Source: Mucilaginibacter sp. OK098
Lineage (GTDB): Bacteria > Bacteroidota > Bacteroidia > Sphingobacteriales > Sphingobacteriaceae
Direction: 5' to 3'
NCBI RefSeq assembly: GCF_900142915.1
Contig: NZ_FRCM01000001.1
Span: 372,001 to 436,000, forward strand
DNA length: 64,000 nt
Shown: positions 16,275 through 25,221 of the stretch, one piece after another
How the letters are laid out: the number at the start of each line of letters is the position of its first letter
Position numbering within the stretch: position 1 is the stretch's first letter
Made by a program: the position numbers and the translations under genes
Notes under the pieces: model-generated
Database searches by the model: none
Told to the model about the DNA's origin: nothing
What the model saw: only the letters and a program-made list of their open reading frames with translations

Positions 16275-17330
16275 TCAATGCCAAACGTTTGCGCTTTCCG
16301 CACTATAAAAATGAATGTCCAATGATTTTTTTCCTCTTCTGACCCTTTGCAGGTCTTCCCCTTTTTTTACTATGGCCAGGTTATCTGAACTATTGATATC
16401 GCCGTAAATACTAATAAATAATTTTTCGGTTTTTCCTTTTGAGATGAGATTAAGCACATGGCTATCATTATTGGCTAAAGAATGTCCATAAATAAATAGG
16501 CTACCACCAATGTGTGAGAAACTTCGCATACCCCTTGATAAGTAGTTACTGTGCATTATTTTATCTGTTTTTTCCAGACTGGAACCTTCAGAAACAAAAA
16601 GCGGAAAAAAGTCCTTATCGAGGGCATTGCGAATTTGTTCTATTAGTTTAACACCAGTATTGATCCAAGTGAATTTTTGAAGTTCTGCCCCAGCGTCGAA
16701 AATATGCAATGCACCATGCAAGTAAAAAATATTCTGTCCGTCCGTTTTTTCAATATCCCAGCTAACATATTCAGCTTTGCCATCGTCAGGTGTTCTAAAG
16801 CCGTCATCGGCGACAATCTCCCCGGTTTCCCGGAAATGCATTGTCGTCCAATATAACAATAGGTCATAATTTAAACTGTAGATGTTTGAAAAGTGGATCA
16901 GGAAGTTTTTAGCATGTGAATATTCATTTTCTGAGATCTCTGTGGGATTTTCAGGGTGACTGGAAGCGATCGCGTTAACTAAGACATTTTTTAGATCTTC
17001 CGCATCATGCTCTAATTCTTGGATAATAGTTTTTTCTTCAGGTCTGTAGATTTGGAGAATTTTTGCTGCCCCTTTCAACTGTTTCATCACGATCTCAAAA
17101 TCTTTCGTGTTGAATTTTTTAAAGACCTCTTTGATATTAGGGTTGAGCTGGCTAAAATCTGCCTGATCAAATAAGGAATCATATCTGAATATATCACTCC
17201 GGCAAGCAATGCTGAAGCCATTCCCCAGAAGTAAATGCCGTTTCGAGGTTGCAGAAGAAATTTTGAGTGCTTCCGAAAAAGACAGGATAGGATGAGGCAT
17301 AATTGGGATTAAAGTTACTCGAATGTACAT
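16275..17330 (-). CDS. DUF4917-like protein with SIR2-type fold
   Basis: This 351-residue protein has LLLGNGFSIAC near residues 34-44, then YSLNYDLLLYW, FYLHGALHIFD and SLFIYGHSLANNDSHVL. That order (GNG, N-Y-D, LHG, G-S) parallels SIR2-like NAD-binding proteins. I recall this arrangement as DUF4917, often found near phage-defence genes. A plausible activity is NAD binding or cleavage during infection, but this is inference. It is a lone minus-strand gene inserted between the integration and mobilization modules, with lower G+C than the mob genes. Confidence 0.65.
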   Translation of the reverse strand: MYIRVTLIPIMPHPILSFSEALKISSATSKRHLLLGNGFSIACRSDIFRYDSLFDQADFSQLNPNIKEVFKKFNTKDFEIVMKQLKGAAKILQIYRPEEKTIIQELEHDAEDLKNVLVNAIASSHPENPTEISENEYSHAKNFLIHFSNIYSLNYDLLLYWTTMHFRETGEIVADDGFRTPDDGKAEYVSWDIEKTDGQNIFYLHGALHIFDAGAELQKFTWINTGVKLIEQIRNALDKDFFPLFVSEGSSLEKTDKIMHSNYLSRGMRSFSHIGGSLFIYGHSLANNDSHVLNLISKGKTEKLFISIYGDINSSDNLAIVKKGEDLQRVRRGKKSLDIHFYSAESANVWH

Positions 17331-17456
17331 AAAGATACTTTAGAAAATGGGTTTGTTATTCTCCGGTTCTGGGCGTACTTGGATTAAATTTTTTAGGCTA
17401 CTTGTCATAGCCTGTTTTGTAATCTCTATTGCTTTGCTATTCTAAATTCAAATGAT

Positions 17457-17795
17457 ATGCAAACCACGGTTTTAAGTTTCTATAATGCAATCGCCGCAGC
17501 CCACGAACCCCGGGAATACACCTACCTGCGCGAAGCCATCCCATTCGGCAATTACGAAGTTACCCTTGATTTTATGATCTGGTCAAAAAAGCAGGTCGGG
17601 ATCAATTGTTATTGTACCATCAAAGAAACAGGTTTGAAAGTAATTCTGCCGGTTTATCGGAATGAGGCCGAGGAGTACTTAGCAGGTAGCCAGGAAATGC
17701 GCTTTGTGGTGTTTGGTACAGAGCTTCGAGCAACCGTAGATCCAAGAGGCGAACAGGGCGTGATCCTCAAAGATGCCATAATAGTTAAGCGTTAA
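17457..17795 (+). CDS. Small mobile-element protein of unknown function
   Basis: This 112-residue soluble protein (MQTTVLSFYNAIAAAHEPREYTYL) has no recognised motif. It reads in the same direction as the mobilization genes and sits just upstream of the putative oriT. Its higher G+C matches that module, so I take it as a native element gene. No function is proposed. Confidence 0.6.
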   Translation: MQTTVLSFYNAIAAAHEPREYTYLREAIPFGNYEVTLDFMIWSKKQVGINCYCTIKETGLKVILPVYRNEAEEYLAGSQEMRFVVFGTELRATVDPRGEQGVILKDAIIVKR

Positions 17796-17843
17796 CTATG
17801 GGCAGGTAAGGATTTTCGGGTATAAAAAGCAGGTAGGTTTACT

Positions 17844-17984
17844 GGCCGTTATGGAACGGCCGGGCAGGACCGTGCCGCCTGTTTTTTTGGCGGAGTGAAA
17901 TGTACGTTTGTGATACAAACGGATTTCACCCTACGCTCCGAAGTCGCTGAGGGATTGACAAAAGCCTCCGAAGTCGGCTTTTGT
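17844..17984 (+). other. Putative origin of transfer (oriT)
   Basis: Three hairpins lie directly upstream of the relaxosome gene. GGCCGTT/AACGGCC spans 17844-17861. A long bulged stem is built from GTGAAAT/ATTTCAC and CGTTTGT/ACAAACG (17895-17929). ACAAAAGCC/GGCTTTTGT spans 17958-17984. An 11-base direct repeat CTCCGAAGTCG occurs at 17936 and 17966. Position and structure fit an oriT; the nick site is not identified. Confidence 0.6.
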
Positions 17985-18003
17985 TTAACAGTCATGTATC
18001 CTA

Positions 18004-18441
18004 ATGGAAAATTCTGATAAAGCATCTAAAAAAATCACGCGCAGCGAATGGCTGCATATCCGCCTGACACCTGACGAACTGCAAAAGATCAGCGGCAATC
18101 ACCAAAGAACTACCAGCCGGGAACTGAGCGCCTTTGCCCGCAAACGGTTGTTGGAAGAACCGTTGACCTATTATACGCGCAGCGCTTCCATGGATGAGGG
18201 CTTGCAGGAACTAGTGCAGCTGCGTAAAGAACTCAATGCCATCGGTAATAATCTGAACCAGCAAACAAAGAAGCTGAACAGCTTTACGGCGACACCTGGT
18301 TTAGGTGTAATGGTTGACAGCGTTAAACTATTACGGGAGCAGCTGGACGCGAAATTAAAAGAGATCAATAACAGTATCAATCACTTGGCTAAACAATGGT
18401 TGCAAGGATCAATAGCGGAAAAAGTATCAAAGGGGCACTAA
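18004..18441 (+). CDS. Relaxosome accessory protein, MobC type
   Basis: This 145-residue protein has a ribbon-helix-helix-like N-terminus (EWLHIRLTPDELQKI) and a helical C-terminal part with the MobC-typical ELNAIGNNLNQQTKKLNS segment. Proteins of this family bind oriT, bend the DNA and help the relaxase nick it. The relaxase gene starts 46 bp before its stop, indicating tight coupling. Bacteroides nomenclature often calls this gene mobA. Confidence 0.85.
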   Translation: MENSDKASKKITRSEWLHIRLTPDELQKISGNHQRTTSRELSAFARKRLLEEPLTYYTRSASMDEGLQELVQLRKELNAIGNNLNQQTKKLNSFTATPGLGVMVDSVKLLREQLDAKLKEINNSINHLAKQWLQGSIAEKVSKGH

Positions 18442-19673
18442 ACTATAATGAGCTGAAAGTGGGGCAGGGGAAAGCTACATTGATCATGGCCGTGAACTAT
18501 CCGATAGATCGCGAGGTTTTGGATTACGACCAAAAGCTACTGGTATTAAAGCGGCAGGCTCAACTTAATGAACGCGTGGCCACCAACTGCGTTCACCTCT
18601 CGCTGAACTTTGAGACGAACGAAAAGATAGCGCCCGCCGTGATGGACAATATCGTGCGGGATTACATGGCGCAGATTGGTTTCGGCGAACAGCCTTTCCT
18701 TGTTTATAGTCACACTGACGCGGCACATCCGCATGTCCACATCGTCACTACCAACATTAAGCCGGACGGAAAGCGGATCAGTTTACACAATTTGGGTAAA
18801 GAAAAATCCGAACCGGCCAGGGAGGCGCTCGAACTCAAATACGGCCTCATCCGGGCACGCGGCCGGGGTGCTAAAGAACAGGTTCGACGGGAATTGGAGC
18901 AACTCAAACCGGGCGCGGTAATCCGGGCGACCTATGGCAAAACGGAAACCAAAAAGGCCATCACGCAGATCGTTACACTGGCTTTGCAAAAATATAATGT
19001 CACCAGCCTGCCGGAACTGAACGCGGTGCTAAACGAATTTAATGTTACCGCCGACCGTGGGCACGAACAATCCAATACTTACCGTAATGGCGGATTGCTT
19101 TACCGGATGGTCGATGAACAGGGCAGGCATATGGGTGTGCCGATCAAGGCCAGTAAGCTCTATAATTCGCCTACGCTGAAGAAACTGGAAAACCGCTTTG
19201 AGAAGAACAAAGAAAAGCGGCCGCTTTTAAAAAATAAACTCAAATTCCAGATCGATAAAGTATTCAGCCAATACCGGCAGATCACCAGGGAGACGCTGGT
19301 GAAAGAATTAGCCAGGCGGGATATTCGGCTTTTAATCCGGGAAAATAAGGATGGCATTATTTACGGCCTGACCTATATCGATCACCACAACCGGAGCGTG
19401 TTTAATGGTTCGGATCTGGGCAAAGCTTACGGCGCTAAAGCAATATTGGAGCGTTTGGCTCCGGTTGACCAGAAGATCAAAACCGCCTGGGAACTTAAAC
19501 ACCAAGCAGGCGGCAGTCTTCAGCGACCAGCGACCCCACATTTCTTAAGGGTTCCTGCCCCGTCCCAGTTCCTTAAATTACTCATCAGCAAAAATGAGCC
19601 GGACTTGGCACCCACTGTTTCCCGCAAAAAGAAGAAGAAAAAAGTCGAACAGGAACAATCTATGAACTTATAA
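18396..19673 (+). CDS. Relaxase (MobA/VirD2 family)
   Basis: This 425-residue protein has the relaxase N-terminal domain: candidate nicking tyrosine Tyr17 in GALNYNE, His67 in NCVHLSLNF, and the metal-binding histidine motif HPHVHIV at residues 111-117. The basic C-terminal tail (RKKKKKKVEQEQ) is usual. It would nick oriT, stay attached to the 5' end and lead the strand to the recipient. It is the second gene of the mobilization operon, between the MobC-type gene and the coupling protein. Family MOBP or Bacteroidota MobB. Confidence 0.9.
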   Translation: MVARINSGKSIKGALNYNELKVGQGKATLIMAVNYPIDREVLDYDQKLLVLKRQAQLNERVATNCVHLSLNFETNEKIAPAVMDNIVRDYMAQIGFGEQPFLVYSHTDAAHPHVHIVTTNIKPDGKRISLHNLGKEKSEPAREALELKYGLIRARGRGAKEQVRRELEQLKPGAVIRATYGKTETKKAITQIVTLALQKYNVTSLPELNAVLNEFNVTADRGHEQSNTYRNGGLLYRMVDEQGRHMGVPIKASKLYNSPTLKKLENRFEKNKEKRPLLKNKLKFQIDKVFSQYRQITRETLVKELARRDIRLLIRENKDGIIYGLTYIDHHNRSVFNGSDLGKAYGAKAILERLAPVDQKIKTAWELKHQAGGSLQRPATPHFLRVPAPSQFLKLLISKNEPDLAPTVSRKKKKKKVEQEQSMNL

Positions 19674-19682
19674 AACAACGTT

Positions 19683-21683
19683 ATGCAAACAGGAGAAGAT
19701 ATACAAGGATTGCGTAAGATCATTGATTTTACGCGTCTGATCAGCATTTTTATACTGGCGATACATTTTTACCTGTGCTGTTACCAGGCTTTCAGGCACT
19801 GGAACTGGACAGCGGACATTACCGACCGGATTGTCGGGAATATCGCGAAGACGGGCTTGTTTACCAATATGCTCCGGCCCAAGCTGGCAGCTTTATTATT
19901 CCTGGTTATCTCGTTAGTTGGGGTAAAGGGCAGGAAGGATGAAAAGATGGAAAAGAAAACCATCGCGGCGTACCTCATCACGGGTTTGCTGATTTACTTT
20001 ATCAGTGTGCTTTGCTTTTACCTCAGAGCAGCCATCGATCTGATTGCTATCGCCTATATGGCATTGACGGGAATCGGTTACCTGCTGATCCTGACGGGCG
20101 GTACCTACCTCAGCCGTTTGATCAAAAATAGCCTGAATAACGATGTTTTCAATACCGAGCAGGAAACCTTCCCACAGGAGGAGCGCCTTTTGGAAAATGA
20201 ATATTCCTTTAACCTGCCCGGGAAGTATAAACTAAAAGGGGAGGAGCGCAACTCCTGGGTTAATCTTGTGAACCCGCACCGTAGTTTGCTCCTGATCGGT
20301 TCCGCGGGTGCAGGTAAGACCTATTTTGTGATCCGGCCCATGATCGACCAGGCGATCCGTAAAGGTTCCAGTTTATTTATTTATGATTTCAAGTTTGACG
20401 ACTTAACCAGGATCGCTTATAACAAGCTGCTGCAATATCAGGATAATTATAAAGTCAAACCCAAATTCTACGTGATCAATTTCGAGGATGCGAACCGGAG
20501 CCACCGCTGCAACCCCTTAGAACCGGCCGGGATGACGGATATTACCGACGCGACCGAAGCTTCACGGACGATCATGCTGGGTTTGAACCGGGACTGGGCG
20601 AAGAAACAAGGTGATTTCTTCGTGGAAAGCGCGATCAACTTTTTAACTGCGATCATCTGGTACCTGCGCAAATACCGCGACGGGAAATATTGTACGCTGC
20701 CGCATGTATTGGAACTCATGCAGGTGGACTATGATAGCTTGTTTTCAGTTTTGCAGGAAGAGGAAGAGATCAAAATGCTGATCAATCCCTTTGTATCGGC
20801 GTTACTGCGTAAAGCAGCACCCCAGCTGGAGGGACAGATCGGAAGTACGAAGATCGCGATGGCGCGCTTGTCTTCACCGCAGCTGTATTATGTTTTAAGC
20901 GGGAATGATTTTACGCTGGATATCAATGATCCGAAAAGCCCAAAGATCGTTTGCCTGGGTAACAACCCGCTGAAGATCCAATCCTTCGGACCGGTGGCTT
21001 CGCTGTTCGCCACCCGTGCACTCAAAGTCTGTAATCAAAAGAATAAGCTGAAGTCGGTTTTTATTTTTGATGAATACCCCACTTTAGCGGTGGATACCAT
21101 ACCGGCGATCAGTACCGGGCGCAGCAATTTAATGTCGGTGGTTTTGGGTATCCAGTCCGTCGAGCAATTAAAGGACAATTATGGTGCTGAAAAAGCCGCG
21201 GTGATCACCAGTATCGGCGGTAACCTGATCTGCGGCCAGCAGACCGGGGATGCGGCTAAAAAGCTATCGGAAACATTTGGCAAGATCATGCAGGAACGGG
21301 AGAGCAAGAGTATCAACGCGAGCGATATTTCGATCACCAAATCTAAACAGCTGGAATACGCGATACCGGCGTCGCGGATCGCCTCCTTGTCATCGGGTGA
21401 ATTCGTGGGCTTTATGGCTGATAACCCGAATCAGCGTATCCCGCAAAAGATATTTCATTGCGAATTGCAGAATGACAGTGAGGCTATTGCAAAAGAAACG
21501 GCTGCATATAAAGACTTGCCGCGCATCCGGGAGGTTTCGGCCGAGGATATCCAGGAGAATTATTTAAAGATCAAAGCGGATATCCGTAACCTGATCGCCG
21601 ATGAGTTACCGGAAGTGGACGAAGCAGAAGCTGATGACGAAGATGAAGGAAATGAAGAACGAGCTACTGCGGTAGCTATGTAA
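19683..21683 (+). CDS. Type IV coupling protein (VirD4/TraG-like)
   Basis: This 666-residue protein has four predicted membrane helices in the first 140 residues, then a Walker A motif GSAGAGKT (206-213) and a Walker B-like VFIFDEYPTLA. The C-terminus is acidic (DEAEADDEDEGNEE). Coupling proteins are inner-membrane ATPases that deliver the relaxase-DNA complex to a type IV secretion channel. It follows the relaxase by 9 bp. Because no channel genes are seen, it probably docks onto the conjugation machinery of a co-resident element. Confidence 0.9.
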   Translation: MQTGEDIQGLRKIIDFTRLISIFILAIHFYLCCYQAFRHWNWTADITDRIVGNIAKTGLFTNMLRPKLAALLFLVISLVGVKGRKDEKMEKKTIAAYLITGLLIYFISVLCFYLRAAIDLIAIAYMALTGIGYLLILTGGTYLSRLIKNSLNNDVFNTEQETFPQEERLLENEYSFNLPGKYKLKGEERNSWVNLVNPHRSLLLIGSAGAGKTYFVIRPMIDQAIRKGSSLFIYDFKFDDLTRIAYNKLLQYQDNYKVKPKFYVINFEDANRSHRCNPLEPAGMTDITDATEASRTIMLGLNRDWAKKQGDFFVESAINFLTAIIWYLRKYRDGKYCTLPHVLELMQVDYDSLFSVLQEEEEIKMLINPFVSALLRKAAPQLEGQIGSTKIAMARLSSPQLYYVLSGNDFTLDINDPKSPKIVCLGNNPLKIQSFGPVASLFATRALKVCNQKNKLKSVFIFDEYPTLAVDTIPAISTGRSNLMSVVLGIQSVEQLKDNYGAEKAAVITSIGGNLICGQQTGDAAKKLSETFGKIMQERESKSINASDISITKSKQLEYAIPASRIASLSSGEFVGFMADNPNQRIPQKIFHCELQNDSEAIAKETAAYKDLPRIREVSAEDIQENYLKIKADIRNLIADELPEVDEAEADDEDEGNEERATAVAM

Positions 21684-21798
21684 AATTCAAGCCCGATTAA
21701 TGATACCTTGACTTTATAAGCTAAAACTTTTCAAGCGGAATTTAATCGCAAAGCTTTCAACCGGATAAACTATCTTTAACCTAACCAAACCCACAATT

Positions 21799-22710
21799 AT
21801 GTCACTCAGAAATATTATAGAAAGAAACCGGAATGATATTGCATTCATTGTCGGCAATGGTATCAATAGATACCCTAATAATCCGGATGCCATTTCATGG
21901 GATCATCTTCTTCTTAAACTTTGGCAAAAATTTGCGCCTGATGCTTTCAAAGGGGACAGAGTTCCGAAGGGTATTACATTAACAGAATTTTATGACCTTT
22001 TGGATCTTTCTAATGCCCAGCTTGAGCCCACTCAGGTTTATGCTATCCAAAAAGAAGCTGCATCGATAATGAATGACTGGAATTTTCGCCCGCATCACCG
22101 GGAGTTTATTTTAAAAGCCATAGAGCTTAACGCACCTGTGCTAACGACGAATTTTGATATGATTTTGCCGGCCGCAGGCAACCTGGAGCAATACTATATG
22201 GCCAGTAAATCTTTTACTGACTTTTATCCGTGGACGACTTATTATGGTATAGAACAGCATGTGTCACCGACTGATGGTTTCGGTGTCTGGTATATTAACG
22301 GATTTGTAAAGTATTATCGCAGTATCAGATTAGGGTTGACACATTATATGGGATGTGTGGAACGTGCGCGTGAGTTTTTGCATAAGGGTGAAAATAATCC
22401 ATTCAGTGGGAAAAATCAGCACGAATGGCGGGGATTTAACACCTGGCTCCATATTGTTTTTAATAAGAACCTTTGCATTTTCGGGCTATCGCTGGAAGAG
22501 AACGAAGTTTTTATACGTTGGTTGCTTATTGAGCGGGCACGATACTTTAAGAAATTTCCTGATCGGGCTAAAAAAGGTTGGTATGTAGCATCTGCATCTG
22601 CAAATCCTGACGATTCACTGGAAGGAAAAAAAATGTTTATGCGGAGTGTCGGGCTGGAATTTATAGAAACAGAGAATTATGACGAAATTTACGATACACC
22701 ATGGAGATAA
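21799..22710 (+). CDS. SIR2-like domain protein with atypical active site
   Basis: This 303-residue protein shows the SIR2-like order FIVGNGINR (residues 16-24), a downstream Trp in SWDHLLLKLW, VLTTNFDMI (114-122), and GLSLEENE (229-236). Defence NADases of this superfamily use an Asn (here Asn118) and a His in a following LHG motif. Here the corresponding segment reads YINGFVKYY (165-173), with Asn in place of His, so activity may be altered. The channel gene starts inside its last codons (10-bp overlap), so the two form one translational unit. Antiviral role is inferred from fold and from location in a defence island. Confidence 0.65.
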   Translation: MSLRNIIERNRNDIAFIVGNGINRYPNNPDAISWDHLLLKLWQKFAPDAFKGDRVPKGITLTEFYDLLDLSNAQLEPTQVYAIQKEAASIMNDWNFRPHHREFILKAIELNAPVLTTNFDMILPAAGNLEQYYMASKSFTDFYPWTTYYGIEQHVSPTDGFGVWYINGFVKYYRSIRLGLTHYMGCVERAREFLHKGENNPFSGKNQHEWRGFNTWLHIVFNKNLCIFGLSLEENEVFIRWLLIERARYFKKFPDRAKKGWYVASASANPDDSLEGKKMFMRSVGLEFIETENYDEIYDTPWR

Positions 22711-23455
22711 GAAAGCCTAAACCGTATCGCGAAAAACAAAAGGAATACCGTCGTATTGTGTTTCACAATGAAAAGCGGCCGGCGTTTGGTATTGAATGGG
22801 TAATTCGTGTTATACTGATTTACACGCCATGGTGGTTTTTTCCCGGAAACTGGATCAAGGCTGCAACAGACCGCCCCCACATTTTTGTGCGCCGCATACT
22901 TACTGATGTTTATGTAATCGCTAAAGTTGTAATTTCCTGGTGGCTTATTACAAATCAGTATGCTGACAACTGGTATGTGACATTAATACTCGTTTGGCTT
23001 GCGATAGAAACGATTTATGCTTTACTGGGTGGTGTTTTCCTCCGGGACGTTTGGAGTGAGCCGTTCAGTTATCAGCGAAACCTGATATTAATGCTGGTCA
23101 ATTATGTAGAGATTTGTTGTGCTTTGCAGCAATCTATACTTTTAAAGAACATCTTATTAATAATGCAGGACGTTCTTTGTTTGTGATTAGTGACAGTTTG
23201 GTCGGTGCTGACAAAAATCTGACATCATCACAAGCTATTTATTTCAGCTTTGTTACCGCCGCGACGATAGGATACGGAGATATCAGCCCCAAAGATGAAT
23301 CCATTCAGCATGTCATTATTTTGCAGATTATGCTTTCATTGTCTTTTATAGTAATGTTCATCGCCAATGTTTCAGGAAAATTAGGAATGGGCGCTCTTGC
23401 AGTTTCGCCGCCAAATGACGGTGAGGCCATTCCAACCCAAGACCCCGGTGATTAA
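22701..23455 (+). pseudogene. K+-channel-like membrane protein, frameshifted
   Basis: Two overlapping frames (22701-23186 and 23114-23455) join into one protein of about 250 residues if one base is restored near 23123-23125 (a TTT run), giving NYVEICCAFAAIYTFKEHL across the join. The product would have about four N-terminal helices, an ion-selectivity loop TAATIGYGDISP and a last helix (VIILQIMLSLSFIVMFIANVSG), as in voltage-gated-type K+ channels. It overlaps the SIR2-like gene. As written it is broken; a sequencing error, true inactivation or programmed frameshifting are all possible. Predicted location is the inner membrane. Confidence 0.65.
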
Positions 23456-23563
23456 GAATGACTTTAGTGGAAATTATTATTTAGTATTTGCTAATATAAT
23501 TAGTAATTTCGTGCGTGTTCTCCGGAGATACTGAAGATTATGATGAATAGAGATAATTGTATG

Positions 23564-23842
23564 TCAGGAGTTATTCCAGCTTTCGATATAATCTTCGAGA
23601 TTGTCTGCTACGACCATAAGCTTATTCTTTGTTACCGGAATTTGAGCGGCAGATTCAGGGTGCTTGATATTACGTTGCAATTCTTTTAGGGCGACAACGT
23701 AAATTGTATCATCATCATCAAAATGCTGCGGATCTTCAGCGATGATATAAACGTTGTTTAGTTCTTTATCGTCCAAAGGGTTGATTATCTTACATATTTG
23801 GCCGGGACGGCTGGGTATGCTGATCTGTAATTCCATAATCAA
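23564..23842 (-). CDS. Small acidic hypothetical protein
   Basis: This 92-residue protein (MIMELQISIPSRPGQICKIINP) has a beta-rich start and a DDDDTIYVV segment. I do not recognise a family. The opening IPSRPGQICKIINP could be a small SH3-like barrel. It is a lone minus-strand gene between the channel gene and the restriction-modification genes. A role as an accessory to either system is not supported. Confidence 0.5.
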   Translation of the reverse strand: MIMELQISIPSRPGQICKIINPLDDKELNNVYIIAEDPQHFDDDDTIYVVALKELQRNIKHPESAAQIPVTKNKLMVVADNLEDYIESWNNS

Positions 23843-24051
23843 ATTTAACCATTTGAGGCTGGTTTTTCAGCAGACTATAAGTGACATGGGATAATATTGA
23901 TATGTATTTTTAATGAGGTTATTATTGGAGATATGGTCGTCTCTGAATACTTCTCGTGTTGTTTCAATGAAATAATTGCATAAGTATTTTGGCTTGTTTT
24001 AGCCGATTATAATCTGATTTGTTTAGTTTTGATTTTGGGATAAAGAGGTTT

Positions 24052-25221
24052 ATGAAACTTAAAATTATTGATTTGTTTGCAGGTGCGGGAGGTTTTACCC
24101 TTGGTTTTAAACAGTTTAAGTCCGGAGGTAAAGCAGTGTTTGATTCCGTATGGGCCAACGACTTTAATAAAGATGCGACAGATACCTATAATGCCAATTT
24201 TGGCGCACATTGTACGCATGGCGACATTGTCAGCATTCTGGAAGATCCGAAAACCGTTATTCCGCAGGCGGATGTGGTTATCGGCGGGCCTCCGTGCCAG
24301 GGATTCAGTTTGCTTAACAAAAATCGCGAACTTGATCCGAGGAAAGCTTTATGGCTGCCTTTTATGGATATTGTGGAACGGTCGGGAGCTTCTGTATTTA
24401 TTATGGAGAATGTGCCCGAGTTGCTTACGTCAGACGAATTTAAGGAAATAGAAAGAGTTGCCAATGATCTTGGATTTACGATCAGGGCATCAAAACTGAT
24501 CGCGGCTAATTACGGCGTTGCCCAGGTCAGGACAAGGGCATTTATCATGGGGTCAAAATTAGCTGACCCTGAGAATGTGTTCCCGCCTTTACGCACGCAC
24601 CGCGATCCCCGGGATAAAAAGACACTGGATTTGAAATTATATAAACCGAATGCACAGCCATGGACAACCTTGAGGGAGGCTATCGGCGATCTTGCTCAGC
24701 CGGTCGGGACAGAGATCCGCGGTGAAAAAGGTGCGAATGCGCTGCATTTCGGCAGGAATCCGACACCGATGAGCATCGAACGTTATAAAGCGATACCGGA
24801 ACAGGGAATGAACAGATTTGATCTGCTCCGTCTTGCCCCCGAGTTAACGCCGCAGTGCTGGATCAATAAAAAAAGCGGGGGGACGGATCTTTTCGGCAGA
24901 TTATGGTGGGACAGGCCATCGGTAACGATACGGACAGAGTTCTTTAAACCAGAAAAAGGAAGATACCTGCATCCTGAACAGAACCGGCCTATCACGCATC
25001 GCGAAGCTGCAAGGATACAGGCTTTTCCGGATGATTTTGTTTTTAAGGGAAGTAAAACCGAAATTGCAAGGCAGATCGGTAATGCAGTGGCTGTCGGTAT
25101 GGCAAAAACGATTGCCGCGACCGTATATCAACATTTTTTATTAACCCAACCGGAACAAATACCTGTCACCAGTAAAAGAACTAAAACAGCGAATGGCAAA
25201 AAAGAAACCGTCAGCCTTTGA
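24052..25221 (+). CDS. DNA (cytosine-5-)-methyltransferase of a type II system
   Basis: I start the protein at the ATG at 24052 (MKLKIIDLFAGAGGFTLGF), giving 389 residues; the frame runs 11 codons further upstream without conserved content. Motif I FAGAGGF, motif IV GGPPCQGFS with catalytic Cys82, motif VI MENV (Glu119) and motif X RQIGNAVAV are visible. It methylates cytosine at C5 in a target that cannot be read here. The HNH nuclease gene starts inside it (29-bp overlap), forming a restriction-modification pair, and a Vsr gene follows shortly. Confidence 0.9.
   Translation: MKLKIIDLFAGAGGFTLGFKQFKSGGKAVFDSVWANDFNKDATDTYNANFGAHCTHGDIVSILEDPKTVIPQADVVIGGPPCQGFSLLNKNRELDPRKALWLPFMDIVERSGASVFIMENVPELLTSDEFKEIERVANDLGFTIRASKLIAANYGVAQVRTRAFIMGSKLADPENVFPPLRTHRDPRDKKTLDLKLYKPNAQPWTTLREAIGDLAQPVGTEIRGEKGANALHFGRNPTPMSIERYKAIPEQGMNRFDLLRLAPELTPQCWINKKSGGTDLFGRLWWDRPSVTIRTEFFKPEKGRYLHPEQNRPITHREAARIQAFPDDFVFKGSKTEIARQIGNAVAVGMAKTIAATVYQHFLLTQPEQIPVTSKRTKTANGKKETVSL

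Noticed and set aside
22701-23186. First half of the channel as an independent four-helix protein
   Set aside because: The following frame supplies the pore loop and last helix and joins smoothly after one base, so a single broken gene is more likely.
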